The notes below the pieces were generated by a model, which saw only the letters and a list, made by a program, of their open reading frames with translations, ran no database searches and had not been told where the DNA came from. Made by a program: the position numbers and the translations under genes. A stretch of DNA of 13,051 nucleotides from Bacillota bacterium. Its GTDB lineage: Bacteria > Bacillota > Clostridia > Acetivibrionales > JAKOSZ01. Where the stretch lies: NCBI GenBank assembly GCA_029776555.1, contig JAKOSZ010000117.1, positions 1 through 13,051 of the forward strand. Reading direction: 5' to 3'. The number at the start of each line of letters is the position of its first letter. Position 1 is the stretch's first letter. Positions 6,496 through 13,051 of the stretch are shown here, piece by piece.

Positions 6496-9400
6496 TTAAG
6501 CCTTTTCCAGGCAGACCCGGCTTCCCCGCCCGTCGGGGGTCGGCGGTTCGACGATGAGCCTTCTCGCCATCCTGTTTCTCAACTCCGGAACATGGCTTAT
6601 GAGGCCAATAACCCGCTCCCTGGTGCTCAACCTCTCAAGGGAATCAATTACGCCGTCTAAGAGACTTGAGTCCAGCGTCCCGAAGCCCTCGTCAAGGAAG
6701 AAAAACTCCAGGGGGCTCTGCCCTTTCAGCTGTATCTGTTCTGACAGGGCAAGGGCCAGGGAAAGGGATGTGAGGAAAGTTTCCCCTCCCGAAAGGGATG
6801 TCACCGGGCGGTGTACTCCCCCGGCAGCGTTATCCCTGATGACAAAATCATTGGACGAATCCAGTTCCAGGGCATAGCGGTGCCTGGTGAGCACACCCAG
6901 TATTTCGGTGGCCTCTTTCGCTATATACTTTAAACGCTCCTCGCAGATAAACTCCACAAAGCTGTTTCCCTTAAGGAGCTTCTGTATATGCTCCAGCAAC
7001 TCTTCTCTCCGGCTGCGCTTCTTGTGTTCCTTGCTGAGCTGATGCCACAGCTCAAGGTTCTTCTTAATGCTCGTATATACATTTTTCGCGTTTTCCAGCT
7101 CTTCAATTCTCCTGTCCTTTTCTTCCCTTTTTGCCTCCAGTTGCGCCGAAATCTTTTCAAACTCTTCCTGGGATATCTTACGGCCATTTAGCCTCTTTTG
7201 GAGGATGTCCTTTCTTGCCGCCAGGTTCAAAAGCGCCTGTTCGAACTCTTTTATCTCCCTTTCCAGCTCTTCCTGCCGCTCTTTGGAAAGAACGCACTTC
7301 TCCGCTTCCTCCGGGCTTTCAAACCCTGCCTCTTTAAGGAGCTTCTCAAGGCGCTCCCTTTCCTGGTCAAAGCTCTTCTCCAGGACCAGCTTCTGGTTTT
7401 CCAAAGCCTCCTTCTCTCCCTTTACCCGGCCGTATTCCTCCTCCAGCCTCTTTGCGCGGTCTTCCGAGTCCTTCTCTTCCCTTTCAAGGAGTGTAAGCCT
7501 GTCTTCCACCTCTTTAATCTCCTGGGCCACGGTCTTCCCCCGGGTCAGCTCAAACAGCTTCCTTTCAGCCTCTTCCTTCCGCTGCCTCAGGTTTTTCCCC
7601 TCGTTCCCCAGTTCGGCCAGCTTCCCCATGAGCTCCTGCCTTTCCTCCATCCGGAAAGTCAGTTCTTTTGTACAGGCGTTGAGCTTTCCCTGCAGCCGGT
7701 CAATCTCTTCCGCCATCCGCCTTGACTCTTTCTCCTTTTCCTCTATTCGGGAAAGTTCCAGCCGGGGGCCGGAGATGCCCAAGCTTCCTAAAAAGCCATT
7801 TAGCTCCTTCCTCTTCTCTTCGTATTTGCCTGATGTCCGGGTCAGCTCTTCCCGGAGCCTTTTTAAGTGTTCGGCGTTTGCCTTAAGCCGCGACTCCATC
7901 CCCTTCTCCTCTATCAGTTCCCTGCTGAGGCAAGCCCTGTATTCCTCTATGGACTTAACAAGGAGGTCAAGGCTCCTCTCCCACTCTTCCGCTTCCAGGA
8001 GCTTTTTTTCAGTGCGGGATAAGGCGTCGCCAATGAGGCTTTCCGTTTCCCCTATGTCCTTGCCCCTGAATTCAGCCTTAAGCTTCCCCAGGGTTTCATT
8101 AAAGGCCTCTTCCCTGGCGGTGAGCTCTTTTTCAGCCTGGCGCACCTGCTCCCTTACGCTCTCAAGCCTTTGGGAGGCCATGGCAAGCCGGCTTTCAATG
8201 TCCCTTAAGTCCTTCTCCGCCTGGCTGCGCCGCTTTGAGGCCTCTTCCAGCCTCTCTTCCCACTGCCCCCCGCCGGCCTCATGCCCGGTGCAGGGAGCCG
8301 GGTGCACGGTGGAACCGCAGACGGGGCAAGGCTGCCCCTCTTCTAAGTCCCTGGCCACCACATAAGCCAGGTTCTTTCTGTACAGGGCTTCAAGGCTCTT
8401 TTCCTCCTTTACCGCCTCTTCCAGCCGGGCTGCAGCCTCTTTAGCCTCTTTCCGCTCCTTTTCCAGTTCCTCAAAGAGAGAAGCCTCCTGCTCCGCCAGC
8501 TGCCCCTTCTTCCTTTTCAGGTTCTCAATGTCGCCGCCCATCGCCTTTAGCACTTCCAGGACGGTACTCTGCTGGAGCGCCTGTTCCTTTTCCAAAAGGA
8601 GGGCGTTTTTTTCCGGCGGGGAAGCCTTTTCTAAAGCCTCCTTTTTCTTAAGCTCCAGGCTGAGTCTTTCCTCGGCTTCCCTTCTCTTCTGGACCTGCTT
8701 TGAATAGCCCTCTTCCAGGTTTTTAACAAGCTCCGACAGGTCGTCACACTGTTTCCTGGCCTTTTCCCGGTCGGAAAACAGCTTTTCCACCTCGTCGGCA
8801 AGCCTGACGCCGGTTTGAACGGCGTTGCGGTAGTCTATGTCTACGGTTAAGGCCTCCATTTTCCCCTTCAGGTCGTCCGCCGCGCGGCTTAAGCCCTCCA
8901 TGTCGGCCTTGTTTTTGCCGATGGCCTTATCCGCCTCCCGGACCCTGGACTGGATTTTTATGTATTCCTCCCGGGCTGCCTCCAGCTGTCTTTCCAGGTC
9001 ACTGACCCCTTTTTCCGTTTCAAGGGCGGCCGTAAGCCTGGCCCGCCTCTCAAGCAGGACGGGCCTCTCCTTTTCAGCGGCCGAGCGCGTCTTTTCATAG
9101 TCCGACCTGGCTTCGCCCAGCTTCCGGTCAATTTCCTCAAGCCTTGCCGAATGGCCGCTCAGCCTGCCTTGAATACCCTCCAGGTCGCCTTTTAACTCCT
9201 TCACCTTATCTATATACTCCGTAAGCCCCCTGGCTTTCAGCGAGTCCTGGTACAGCTTTTTCTTAGCCTCCGCCTCCCCGCGTTTTAAAGCCAGCTCCTG
9301 TTCCCTTTCGTCCACCTGGGCAAGCTCCCGGACCAGGTCCCATACCTCCTTGGCCTTTTCAAACTCCTCTTCCAGCTTTTTAAGCTCCCCATCGGTTTTC

Positions 9401-10101
9401 TCTTTCAATTCCCTGCTTATCATGAGCCTGCTCTCGGCTTCCAGGAAGGCCTCTTCCGAGACGCCGCCCACCGCCGAAAGGGCCCCTTCCAGCCTGGCCA
9501 GTTCCTCCCTTTCCGCGGAGAGCCTTCTGCTCAACTTCTCATTCAGAACCCTGCCGTATTCGTCAAGGTAAAAGATCCTCTCCAGCATGGCCCTCTTTTC
9601 CGACTTGGGAGAGAGCAAAAACTCCTGGAACCTGTTCTGGGGAAGCACCACCGAACGGGTGAAATCCTCCAGGTTGAGGCCTACCAGCTCCACCACCAGG
9701 CGGGTAACGTCGGAAGTCCTGTCAGCCAGTATCACGCTCTGGCCGTCCCTGATCTCGAAAAGCCTGGCCACCCTGGCTTCCACCGAGCTGCCGGAGTCCT
9801 TCTTCCTCCTGTAAAGCCGTTCCACCCTGTAGGTCCTTCTGTCCCTCTTTTGCTGCAGGTCAAAGGTAAAGGAAACGTAAACCTGGTCACTGCCGGTGTT
9901 GACAATGCCCTGTTTCCCCATGGACGCCCTCTGCACATAGCCGTAGAGGGCCAGGGTGATGGCGTCCAGCACGGTGGATTTGCCGCTGCCGGTGGGCCCG
10001 AAAATCCCGAACAGCCCCAGCTCCCCCAGTCGGTCAAAGTCAACTTCCTGCCTCTCTTTAAAGCTGTGGAGCCCTTCTATCTCAAGATACCTTGGCCTCA
10101 C
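6496..10101 (-). CDS. sbcC: Exonuclease SbcC, Rad50-like SMC-family ATPase subunit
   Basis: SbcC is the ATPase of the SbcCD nuclease, which binds DNA ends and lets SbcD cut hairpins and protein-blocked ends. I choose the GTG at 10101 (1201 residues): GGGAGGTGA lies upstream with an 8-base spacer from GGAGG, whereas an in-frame GTG three codons earlier overlaps that site. The layout is classic: Walker A GPTGSGKS at 35-42; a long coiled coil rich in Glu, Lys, Leu and Arg (about 180-585); zinc hook CPVC with C592 and C595; a second coiled coil (about 610-1010); ABC signature LSGGE at 1103-1107; Walker B FFFLDE at 1133-1138; H-loop H1170 in LISHVPE. It is somewhat longer than the E. coli protein (about 1050 residues) because of the coiled coils. 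The first 20 bases overlap the end of sbcD, so translation is probably coupled. Confidence 0.95.
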   Translation of the reverse strand: MRPRYLEIEGLHSFKERQEVDFDRLGELGLFGIFGPTGSGKSTVLDAITLALYGYVQRASMGKQGIVNTGSDQVYVSFTFDLQQKRDRRTYRVERLYRRKKDSGSSVEARVARLFEIRDGQSVILADRTSDVTRLVVELVGLNLEDFTRSVVLPQNRFQEFLLSPKSEKRAMLERIFYLDEYGRVLNEKLSRRLSAEREELARLEGALSAVGGVSEEAFLEAESRLMISRELKEKTDGELKKLEEEFEKAKEVWDLVRELAQVDEREQELALKRGEAEAKKKLYQDSLKARGLTEYIDKVKELKGDLEGIQGRLSGHSARLEEIDRKLGEARSDYEKTRSAAEKERPVLLERRARLTAALETEKGVSDLERQLEAAREEYIKIQSRVREADKAIGKNKADMEGLSRAADDLKGKMEALTVDIDYRNAVQTGVRLADEVEKLFSDREKARKQCDDLSELVKNLEEGYSKQVQKRREAEERLSLELKKKEALEKASPPEKNALLLEKEQALQQSTVLEVLKAMGGDIENLKRKKGQLAEQEASLFEELEKERKEAKEAAARLEEAVKEEKSLEALYRKNLAYVVARDLEEGQPCPVCGSTVHPAPCTGHEAGGGQWEERLEEASKRRSQAEKDLRDIESRLAMASQRLESVREQVRQAEKELTAREEAFNETLGKLKAEFRGKDIGETESLIGDALSRTEKKLLEAEEWERSLDLLVKSIEEYRACLSRELIEEKGMESRLKANAEHLKRLREELTRTSGKYEEKRKELNGFLGSLGISGPRLELSRIEEKEKESRRMAEEIDRLQGKLNACTKELTFRMEERQELMGKLAELGNEGKNLRQRKEEAERKLFELTRGKTVAQEIKEVEDRLTLLEREEKDSEDRAKRLEEEYGRVKGEKEALENQKLVLEKSFDQERERLEKLLKEAGFESPEEAEKCVLSKERQEELEREIKEFEQALLNLAARKDILQKRLNGRKISQEEFEKISAQLEAKREEKDRRIEELENAKNVYTSIKKNLELWHQLSKEHKKRSRREELLEHIQKLLKGNSFVEFICEERLKYIAKEATEILGVLTRHRYALELDSSNDFVIRDNAAGGVHRPVTSLSGGETFLTSLSLALALSEQIQLKGQSPLEFFFLDEGFGTLDSSLLDGVIDSLERLSTRERVIGLISHVPELRNRMARRLIVEPPTPDGRGSRVCLEKA

Positions 10102-11347
10102 CGTCTTCACCTCCCGGCAGGGCCTCTTCCCCGCTGTCGGAGTTCACCACTTCCAGGAACAGCCCCAGGAGCTCTTCCGATATTTCGGTTCCCGTCCTGT
10201 ACCTGTAGAACTCCCTGAAAAGCTCATCTATGCGCTTGTTTTCCCTGTTTTCGTAATTTAGAACAATCTCCCCTTCCGATTTCACAAGGGGCCTTATGCT
10301 CACTATGCCCGGGTTGAGTTCCCTCAGCATCCGGTATTCCTCGGCGGTTAACACCCTGTCGGTATGTATCTCAAGGTCAATCCAGCAGTTGGGATCCCTT
10401 CCCTCCCGGCACCAGCTTACCGCCTCCTCTATTCCCCGGGCGGCCACCCATTTCTTTAAGGCCTTCCCGCTGTTTATGTTTATCTCCCTTATCTCCGCCT
10501 GTCTTCCCGGCACGGCGTCAACTATGTACAGGGCCTTGCTGTAGCCCACCTCGGAAAAGCTGTAAGCCAGGGGTGAACCCGAATAGTATGCGGGGCAGGG
10601 CGAACCCTTAACCTGCTGGGGGCGGTGCAGGTGCCCCAGGGCCACAAAGTGGGCTTTCTCCGGCAGCACCTCCGGGTCTACGGTCATGGCCCCCCCGACC
10701 TGGAGAACCCTTTCCGAGTCGGATGTAAAGCCGCCTCTTAAGTACATGTGGCTCACCACTAAATTTACCGTGTCATCCCTGAATTTTTCCGAGAGCTTTT
10801 CCAGCCTCATCCCTATTTTTTCCGAGTAGGCCTGCTGCAGCTTTTCTTCAGAGCTCTCTTCCGACAAGACCATTTCCAGCCTGGCCTCCGACGGGAAGGG
10901 CAGCGCCGCTATAACCGCGTTGTGAGGGCAGCCTTCGATGCTGAGCTCCATCCAGCCCTCTCCCGAGTCCACCAGCCTTACCCCGCCCTTCTCTCCGGTG
11001 AAGGCCTGGGGGCAACTGGCCGGGTAACCCAGGAGGATGACGCCGTTTCTGGCGGCCATGGGGCCGGCGGCGCAGAGCCTTTCAGGGTTGTCGTGGTTTC
11101 CGGCTATTACCACCACCGCCCTCCTTCCCCCGGCGGAAAGCCTGTCCAGGGCATAATAATACAGCTCTTCCGCGGCCGCCGGAGGGTTGCTGGTGTCAAA
11201 GACGTCTCCGGCTACAAGGGCAATATCCACCTTCTCCCTTTCCGCCACCTCACAGAGCTCCATGATAAACTCCCGCTGCTCGTTTAAGCGGCTGATGTTT
11301 TCCAGGTACCGCCCCAGGTGCCAGTCGGAAGTATGAAGGATCCGCAT
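10082..11347 (-). CDS. sbcD: Exonuclease SbcD, Mre11-like metallophosphoesterase subunit
   Basis: SbcD (421 residues) is the Mn2+-dependent nuclease of SbcCD, with 3'-5' exonuclease and hairpin endonuclease activity in relatives. The start at 11347 gives MRILHTSDWHLG, the standard family N-terminus, and has AGGAGGTGG a few bases upstream; an upstream in-frame extension to 11452 has no such support. Metal-binding motifs: D8 and H10 in SDWHLG, GDVFD at 47-51, GNHD at 83-86, H200 in VVSHMYL, and GHLH at 238-241, so the phosphoesterase site is complete. The C-terminal part (about 280-421) is the capping domain and SbcC-binding region. It lies 136 bp after addA and overlaps sbcC by 20 bases. Confidence 0.96.
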   Translation of the reverse strand: MRILHTSDWHLGRYLENISRLNEQREFIMELCEVAEREKVDIALVAGDVFDTSNPPAAAEELYYYALDRLSAGGRRAVVVIAGNHDNPERLCAAGPMAARNGVILLGYPASCPQAFTGEKGGVRLVDSGEGWMELSIEGCPHNAVIAALPFPSEARLEMVLSEESSEEKLQQAYSEKIGMRLEKLSEKFRDDTVNLVVSHMYLRGGFTSDSERVLQVGGAMTVDPEVLPEKAHFVALGHLHRPQQVKGSPCPAYYSGSPLAYSFSEVGYSKALYIVDAVPGRQAEIREININSGKALKKWVAARGIEEAVSWCREGRDPNCWIDLEIHTDRVLTAEEYRMLRELNPGIVSIRPLVKSEGEIVLNYENRENKRIDELFREFYRYRTGTEISEELLGLFLEVVNSDSGEEALPGGEDGEAKVS

Positions 11348-11406
11348 CGGTCCACCTCCTCTGTGAAAACCGGCTGCTAAAGTCTTAGCCTTCAGTCCTG
11401 TCAGGC

Positions 11407-11436
11407 ATTTTATTACAGATGGCATCCATGCCTCAA
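11407..11436 (-). promoter_or_regulatory. Possible promoter for sbcDC
   Basis: On the minus strand TTGAGG (11436-11431) and TAAAAT (11412-11407) are 18 bp apart, about 60 bp upstream of the sbcD start. The match to sigma-A consensus is moderate (4/6 and 5/6). A small GGCAT/ATGCC inverted repeat (11421-11432) lies in the spacer and -35 edge. With a 136-bp gap after addA, an internal promoter would let sbcDC be expressed independently. Assignment by eye only. Confidence 0.35.
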
Positions 11437-11483
11437 GTATTCTCCGCTTCAAGGGACAATTTACTTAAGCCCCGCATTGCCTT

Positions 11484-13051
11484 CTAAAACTCAACCACTT
11501 CCCCGGTGTGGAAAAGGTATATGTAGCTGCCCCTTATCCTCTTTTTCTCCAGCAGGGAAAGGGCCTGGGCGTAATAGGTCATCTGGAGCCTGTAGCGTTC
11601 CCTGATAGTCTCGCTTCCCCCTGCCGGCACAAAGTCGGTCTTGTAGTCCAAAAGCACCAGCTCTCCCTCTTCCTCAAAGTAGCAGTCTATGATTCCCTGC
11701 ACCAGCACCGTTTCGTCCTCCGGGACCTTGCCTTCAATGCCACCGAACACTTCATTGCCCTTTACCTCCATATTGAAAGGGGTCTCCCTTTTTACCGTCT
11801 CCGAGGAAAGAAGCCTTAACCCCAAGGGAGAGCAGAAGAACTTCCGAATTTTCTCCACCTGCACCGAGTCGGCCTGCTGCCTTGTGAGAAGCTCGTCAGC
11901 CGCCACTTCTTCTATCTGCCGCTTAATTTCCTCTTCCAGCCCGTTTAAGCTCTTTTTCCCCGCCAGGGGTTTTAACCTTTGCAAGTCCAGCTTCTGCATT
12001 ACAAAGTGCAGGGCTGAGCCCTTCTCCGCAGGGCTTAAGCCCCTTTCCTCCTCCAGGAAGGCAGGCTTTTTGACAACGGGTTCGTCATACAGGCCCAGGG
12101 CCTGCAACTCTTCCGCATACTCTTCATTCTGACTCTGGAAGAGCCTTTTTAGTTCCGTAACCGAGACCTTGCTGGGCATCCTGGAAGCCGCGGAGTGGCT
12201 GTACTCCCACTCCAGCCTGCTTTTCACCTGCTCCCGGAAGGCTCCGCCTTTCAAAGTGAGCAAATCCTCAAGCTGGTGGTAATCCCAATCCGGCGCCGCC
12301 TCAGCCTTGCCGGAAAGCTTCCCCTTCTCCCAGACCCTTAGCTCCCAGGGAACCGAGTCACAGTACAGCTCCCGGCAGGCGGCAGTGAGCTCCAGGGCGC
12401 TCCGGGCCTCATCCCCGGCCCCGCTCTCCGCCCGGACAGCCCCGGAGAGGCTGATGTGCCCGGCCAGGGCCGCTCCCAGCCAGTCCATGTAACACCTCCC
12501 GCCGTACACCCTGTAGGCTGGAACCCTGTCCTCCCCGGCTTTCAAGCCCCGGCCCCAGGCTTCAAAGGCTTTGTCAACGCCGTTGACCGTGCCGGTGACT
12601 ATGAGCTTCTCCCTGGCCCTGGTAAAGGCCACGTAGAGAAGGCGCATCTCCTCCGAGAGGGTCTCCATCCGGATCTTGCGGCTTAAAGCCTGTTTCGGCG
12701 CCGTGGGCCAATGCACCCTGTTTACAGGGTCGATATACTCAGGGCCAAAGCCCAGGTCCTGGTGCACCAGGATTTTCCTGCTCATGTCCTGCATGTTAAA
12801 CCTTTTACCGCACCCGGCCAATATCACCACCGGGAACTCCAGGCCCTTGCTCTTGTGTATGCTCATTATCCTGACGACGTTTTCGCTCTCTCCTAATATC
12901 CTGGCGCTTCCCATGTCCCCGCTGCTCTCCTTGAAGCGGTTGATAAAGCTGATGAAGTTGAAAAGGCCCTTGTAACTGGTCTCCTCGTATCTCCTTGCCC
13001 TTTCATAGAGGACCCTCAGGTTGGCCTGCCTCTGTATGCCCCCCGGCAGGG
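11484..13051 (-). CDS. addA: ATP-dependent helicase/nuclease AddA, C-terminal part (5' end outside window)
   Basis: AddA is the UvrD-like helicase and nuclease subunit of AddAB, the Bacillota counterpart of RecBCD that resects double-strand ends for RecA loading. The frame is open to the right edge; 521 residues are seen of a family usually around 1,200-1,250, so the N-terminal Walker A part is missing. Counting from codon 13049: RQANLRVLYERA near 7-18; helicase motif with IHKSKGLEFPVV at 64-75; motif VI RLLYVAFTRAREKL at 136-149; PSKVSVTELKR at about 292-302; and the RecB-type nuclease domain with H348 (GSALHFVMQKLD), D455 (QGIIDCYF), D468-Y-K470 (LLDYKTD) and Q489 (YRLQMTYYAQAL). The methionine at 12914 is internal, not a start. 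It is followed by sbcD, a common clostridial arrangement. Confidence 0.95.
   Translation of the reverse strand, partial: LPGGIQRQANLRVLYERARRYEETSYKGLFNFISFINRFKESSGDMGSARILGESENVVRIMSIHKSKGLEFPVVILAGCGKRFNMQDMSRKILVHQDLGFGPEYIDPVNRVHWPTAPKQALSRKIRMETLSEEMRLLYVAFTRAREKLIVTGTVNGVDKAFEAWGRGLKAGEDRVPAYRVYGGRCYMDWLGAALAGHISLSGAVRAESGAGDEARSALELTAACRELYCDSVPWELRVWEKGKLSGKAEAAPDWDYHQLEDLLTLKGGAFREQVKSRLEWEYSHSAASRMPSKVSVTELKRLFQSQNEEYAEELQALGLYDEPVVKKPAFLEEERGLSPAEKGSALHFVMQKLDLQRLKPLAGKKSLNGLEEEIKRQIEEVAADELLTRQQADSVQVEKIRKFFCSPLGLRLLSSETVKRETPFNMEVKGNEVFGGIEGKVPEDETVLVQGIIDCYFEEEGELVLLDYKTDFVPAGGSETIRERYRLQMTYYAQALSLLEKKRIRGSYIYLFHTGEVVEF

Noticed and set aside
7067..8365. A 432-residue serine-rich reading frame on the plus strand
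   Set aside because: It lies wholly antisense to the SbcC coiled-coil region. Glu/Lys/Leu-rich coding sequence gives long Ser/Phe/Leu-rich open frames on the opposite strand. No family motif is seen.
11348..11452. N-terminal extension of SbcD by 35 residues
   Set aside because: The family N-terminus MRILHTSDWHLG and a strong AGGAGG site both point to the start at 11347; the extension covers the probable promoter region.
1..13051. CRISPR arrays, tRNA or rRNA genes, transposases, phage genes, toxin-antitoxin pairs
   Set aside because: I looked on both strands for regularly spaced repeats, cloverleaf-like segments and mobile-element motifs and saw none; the only tandem repeat (4851-4932) has no unique spacers of CRISPR type.

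Overview
The window looks like a chromosomal segment from a Gram-positive Bacillota of the clostridial type, plausibly an anaerobe related to the Desulfotomaculum/Thermoanaerobacterales groups. The signs are AddA-type rather than RecBCD-type end processing, the addA-sbcD-sbcC gene order, strong GGAGG-like ribosome binding sites, use of TTG and GTG starts, heavy AGG and ATA codon use, and moderately high GC judged by eye. Genus-level placement is inference.

Left part (1-1973, minus strand): the Holliday-junction operon ruvC-ruvA-ruvB, transcribed leftward, with ruvB running off the window edge. RuvA and RuvB form the branch-migration motor and RuvC is the resolvase. A GGGACAG/CTGTCCC palindrome sits between ruvA and ruvB.

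Centre (1974-4962, plus strand): a 263-bp divergent intergenic region followed by argG-argH, the last two steps of arginine synthesis (citrulline to argininosuccinate to arginine). The argG promoter (TTGCAT, 17 bp, TATACT) is overlapped by a sequence that looks like an arginine-repressor (ArgR/AhrC) operator. A second similar box lies 134 bp upstream, close to ruvC. Just after argH are three imperfect ~28-bp tandem repeats and a stem-loop.

Right part (4935-13051, minus strand): transcribed leftward are addA (C-terminal part only), sbcD, sbcC, a polysaccharide-deacetylase lipoprotein and a small unrecognised reading frame. AddA is the helicase-nuclease subunit that processes double-strand ends for recombination. 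SbcCD is the Rad50/Mre11-like nuclease that opens hairpins and blocked ends. sbcD and sbcC overlap and are probably translationally coupled. The deacetylase is a cell-surface enzyme and seems to be an unrelated passenger downstream of the repair genes.

The window is therefore two DNA-repair clusters flanking an arginine operon. I found no phage, transposase, CRISPR array, RNA gene or defence island. The points worth a second look are mostly regulatory or small-scale: the ArgR boxes, the repeats, the small gene, and a non-standard motif in the deacetylase. I do not see a convincing new multi-gene system.
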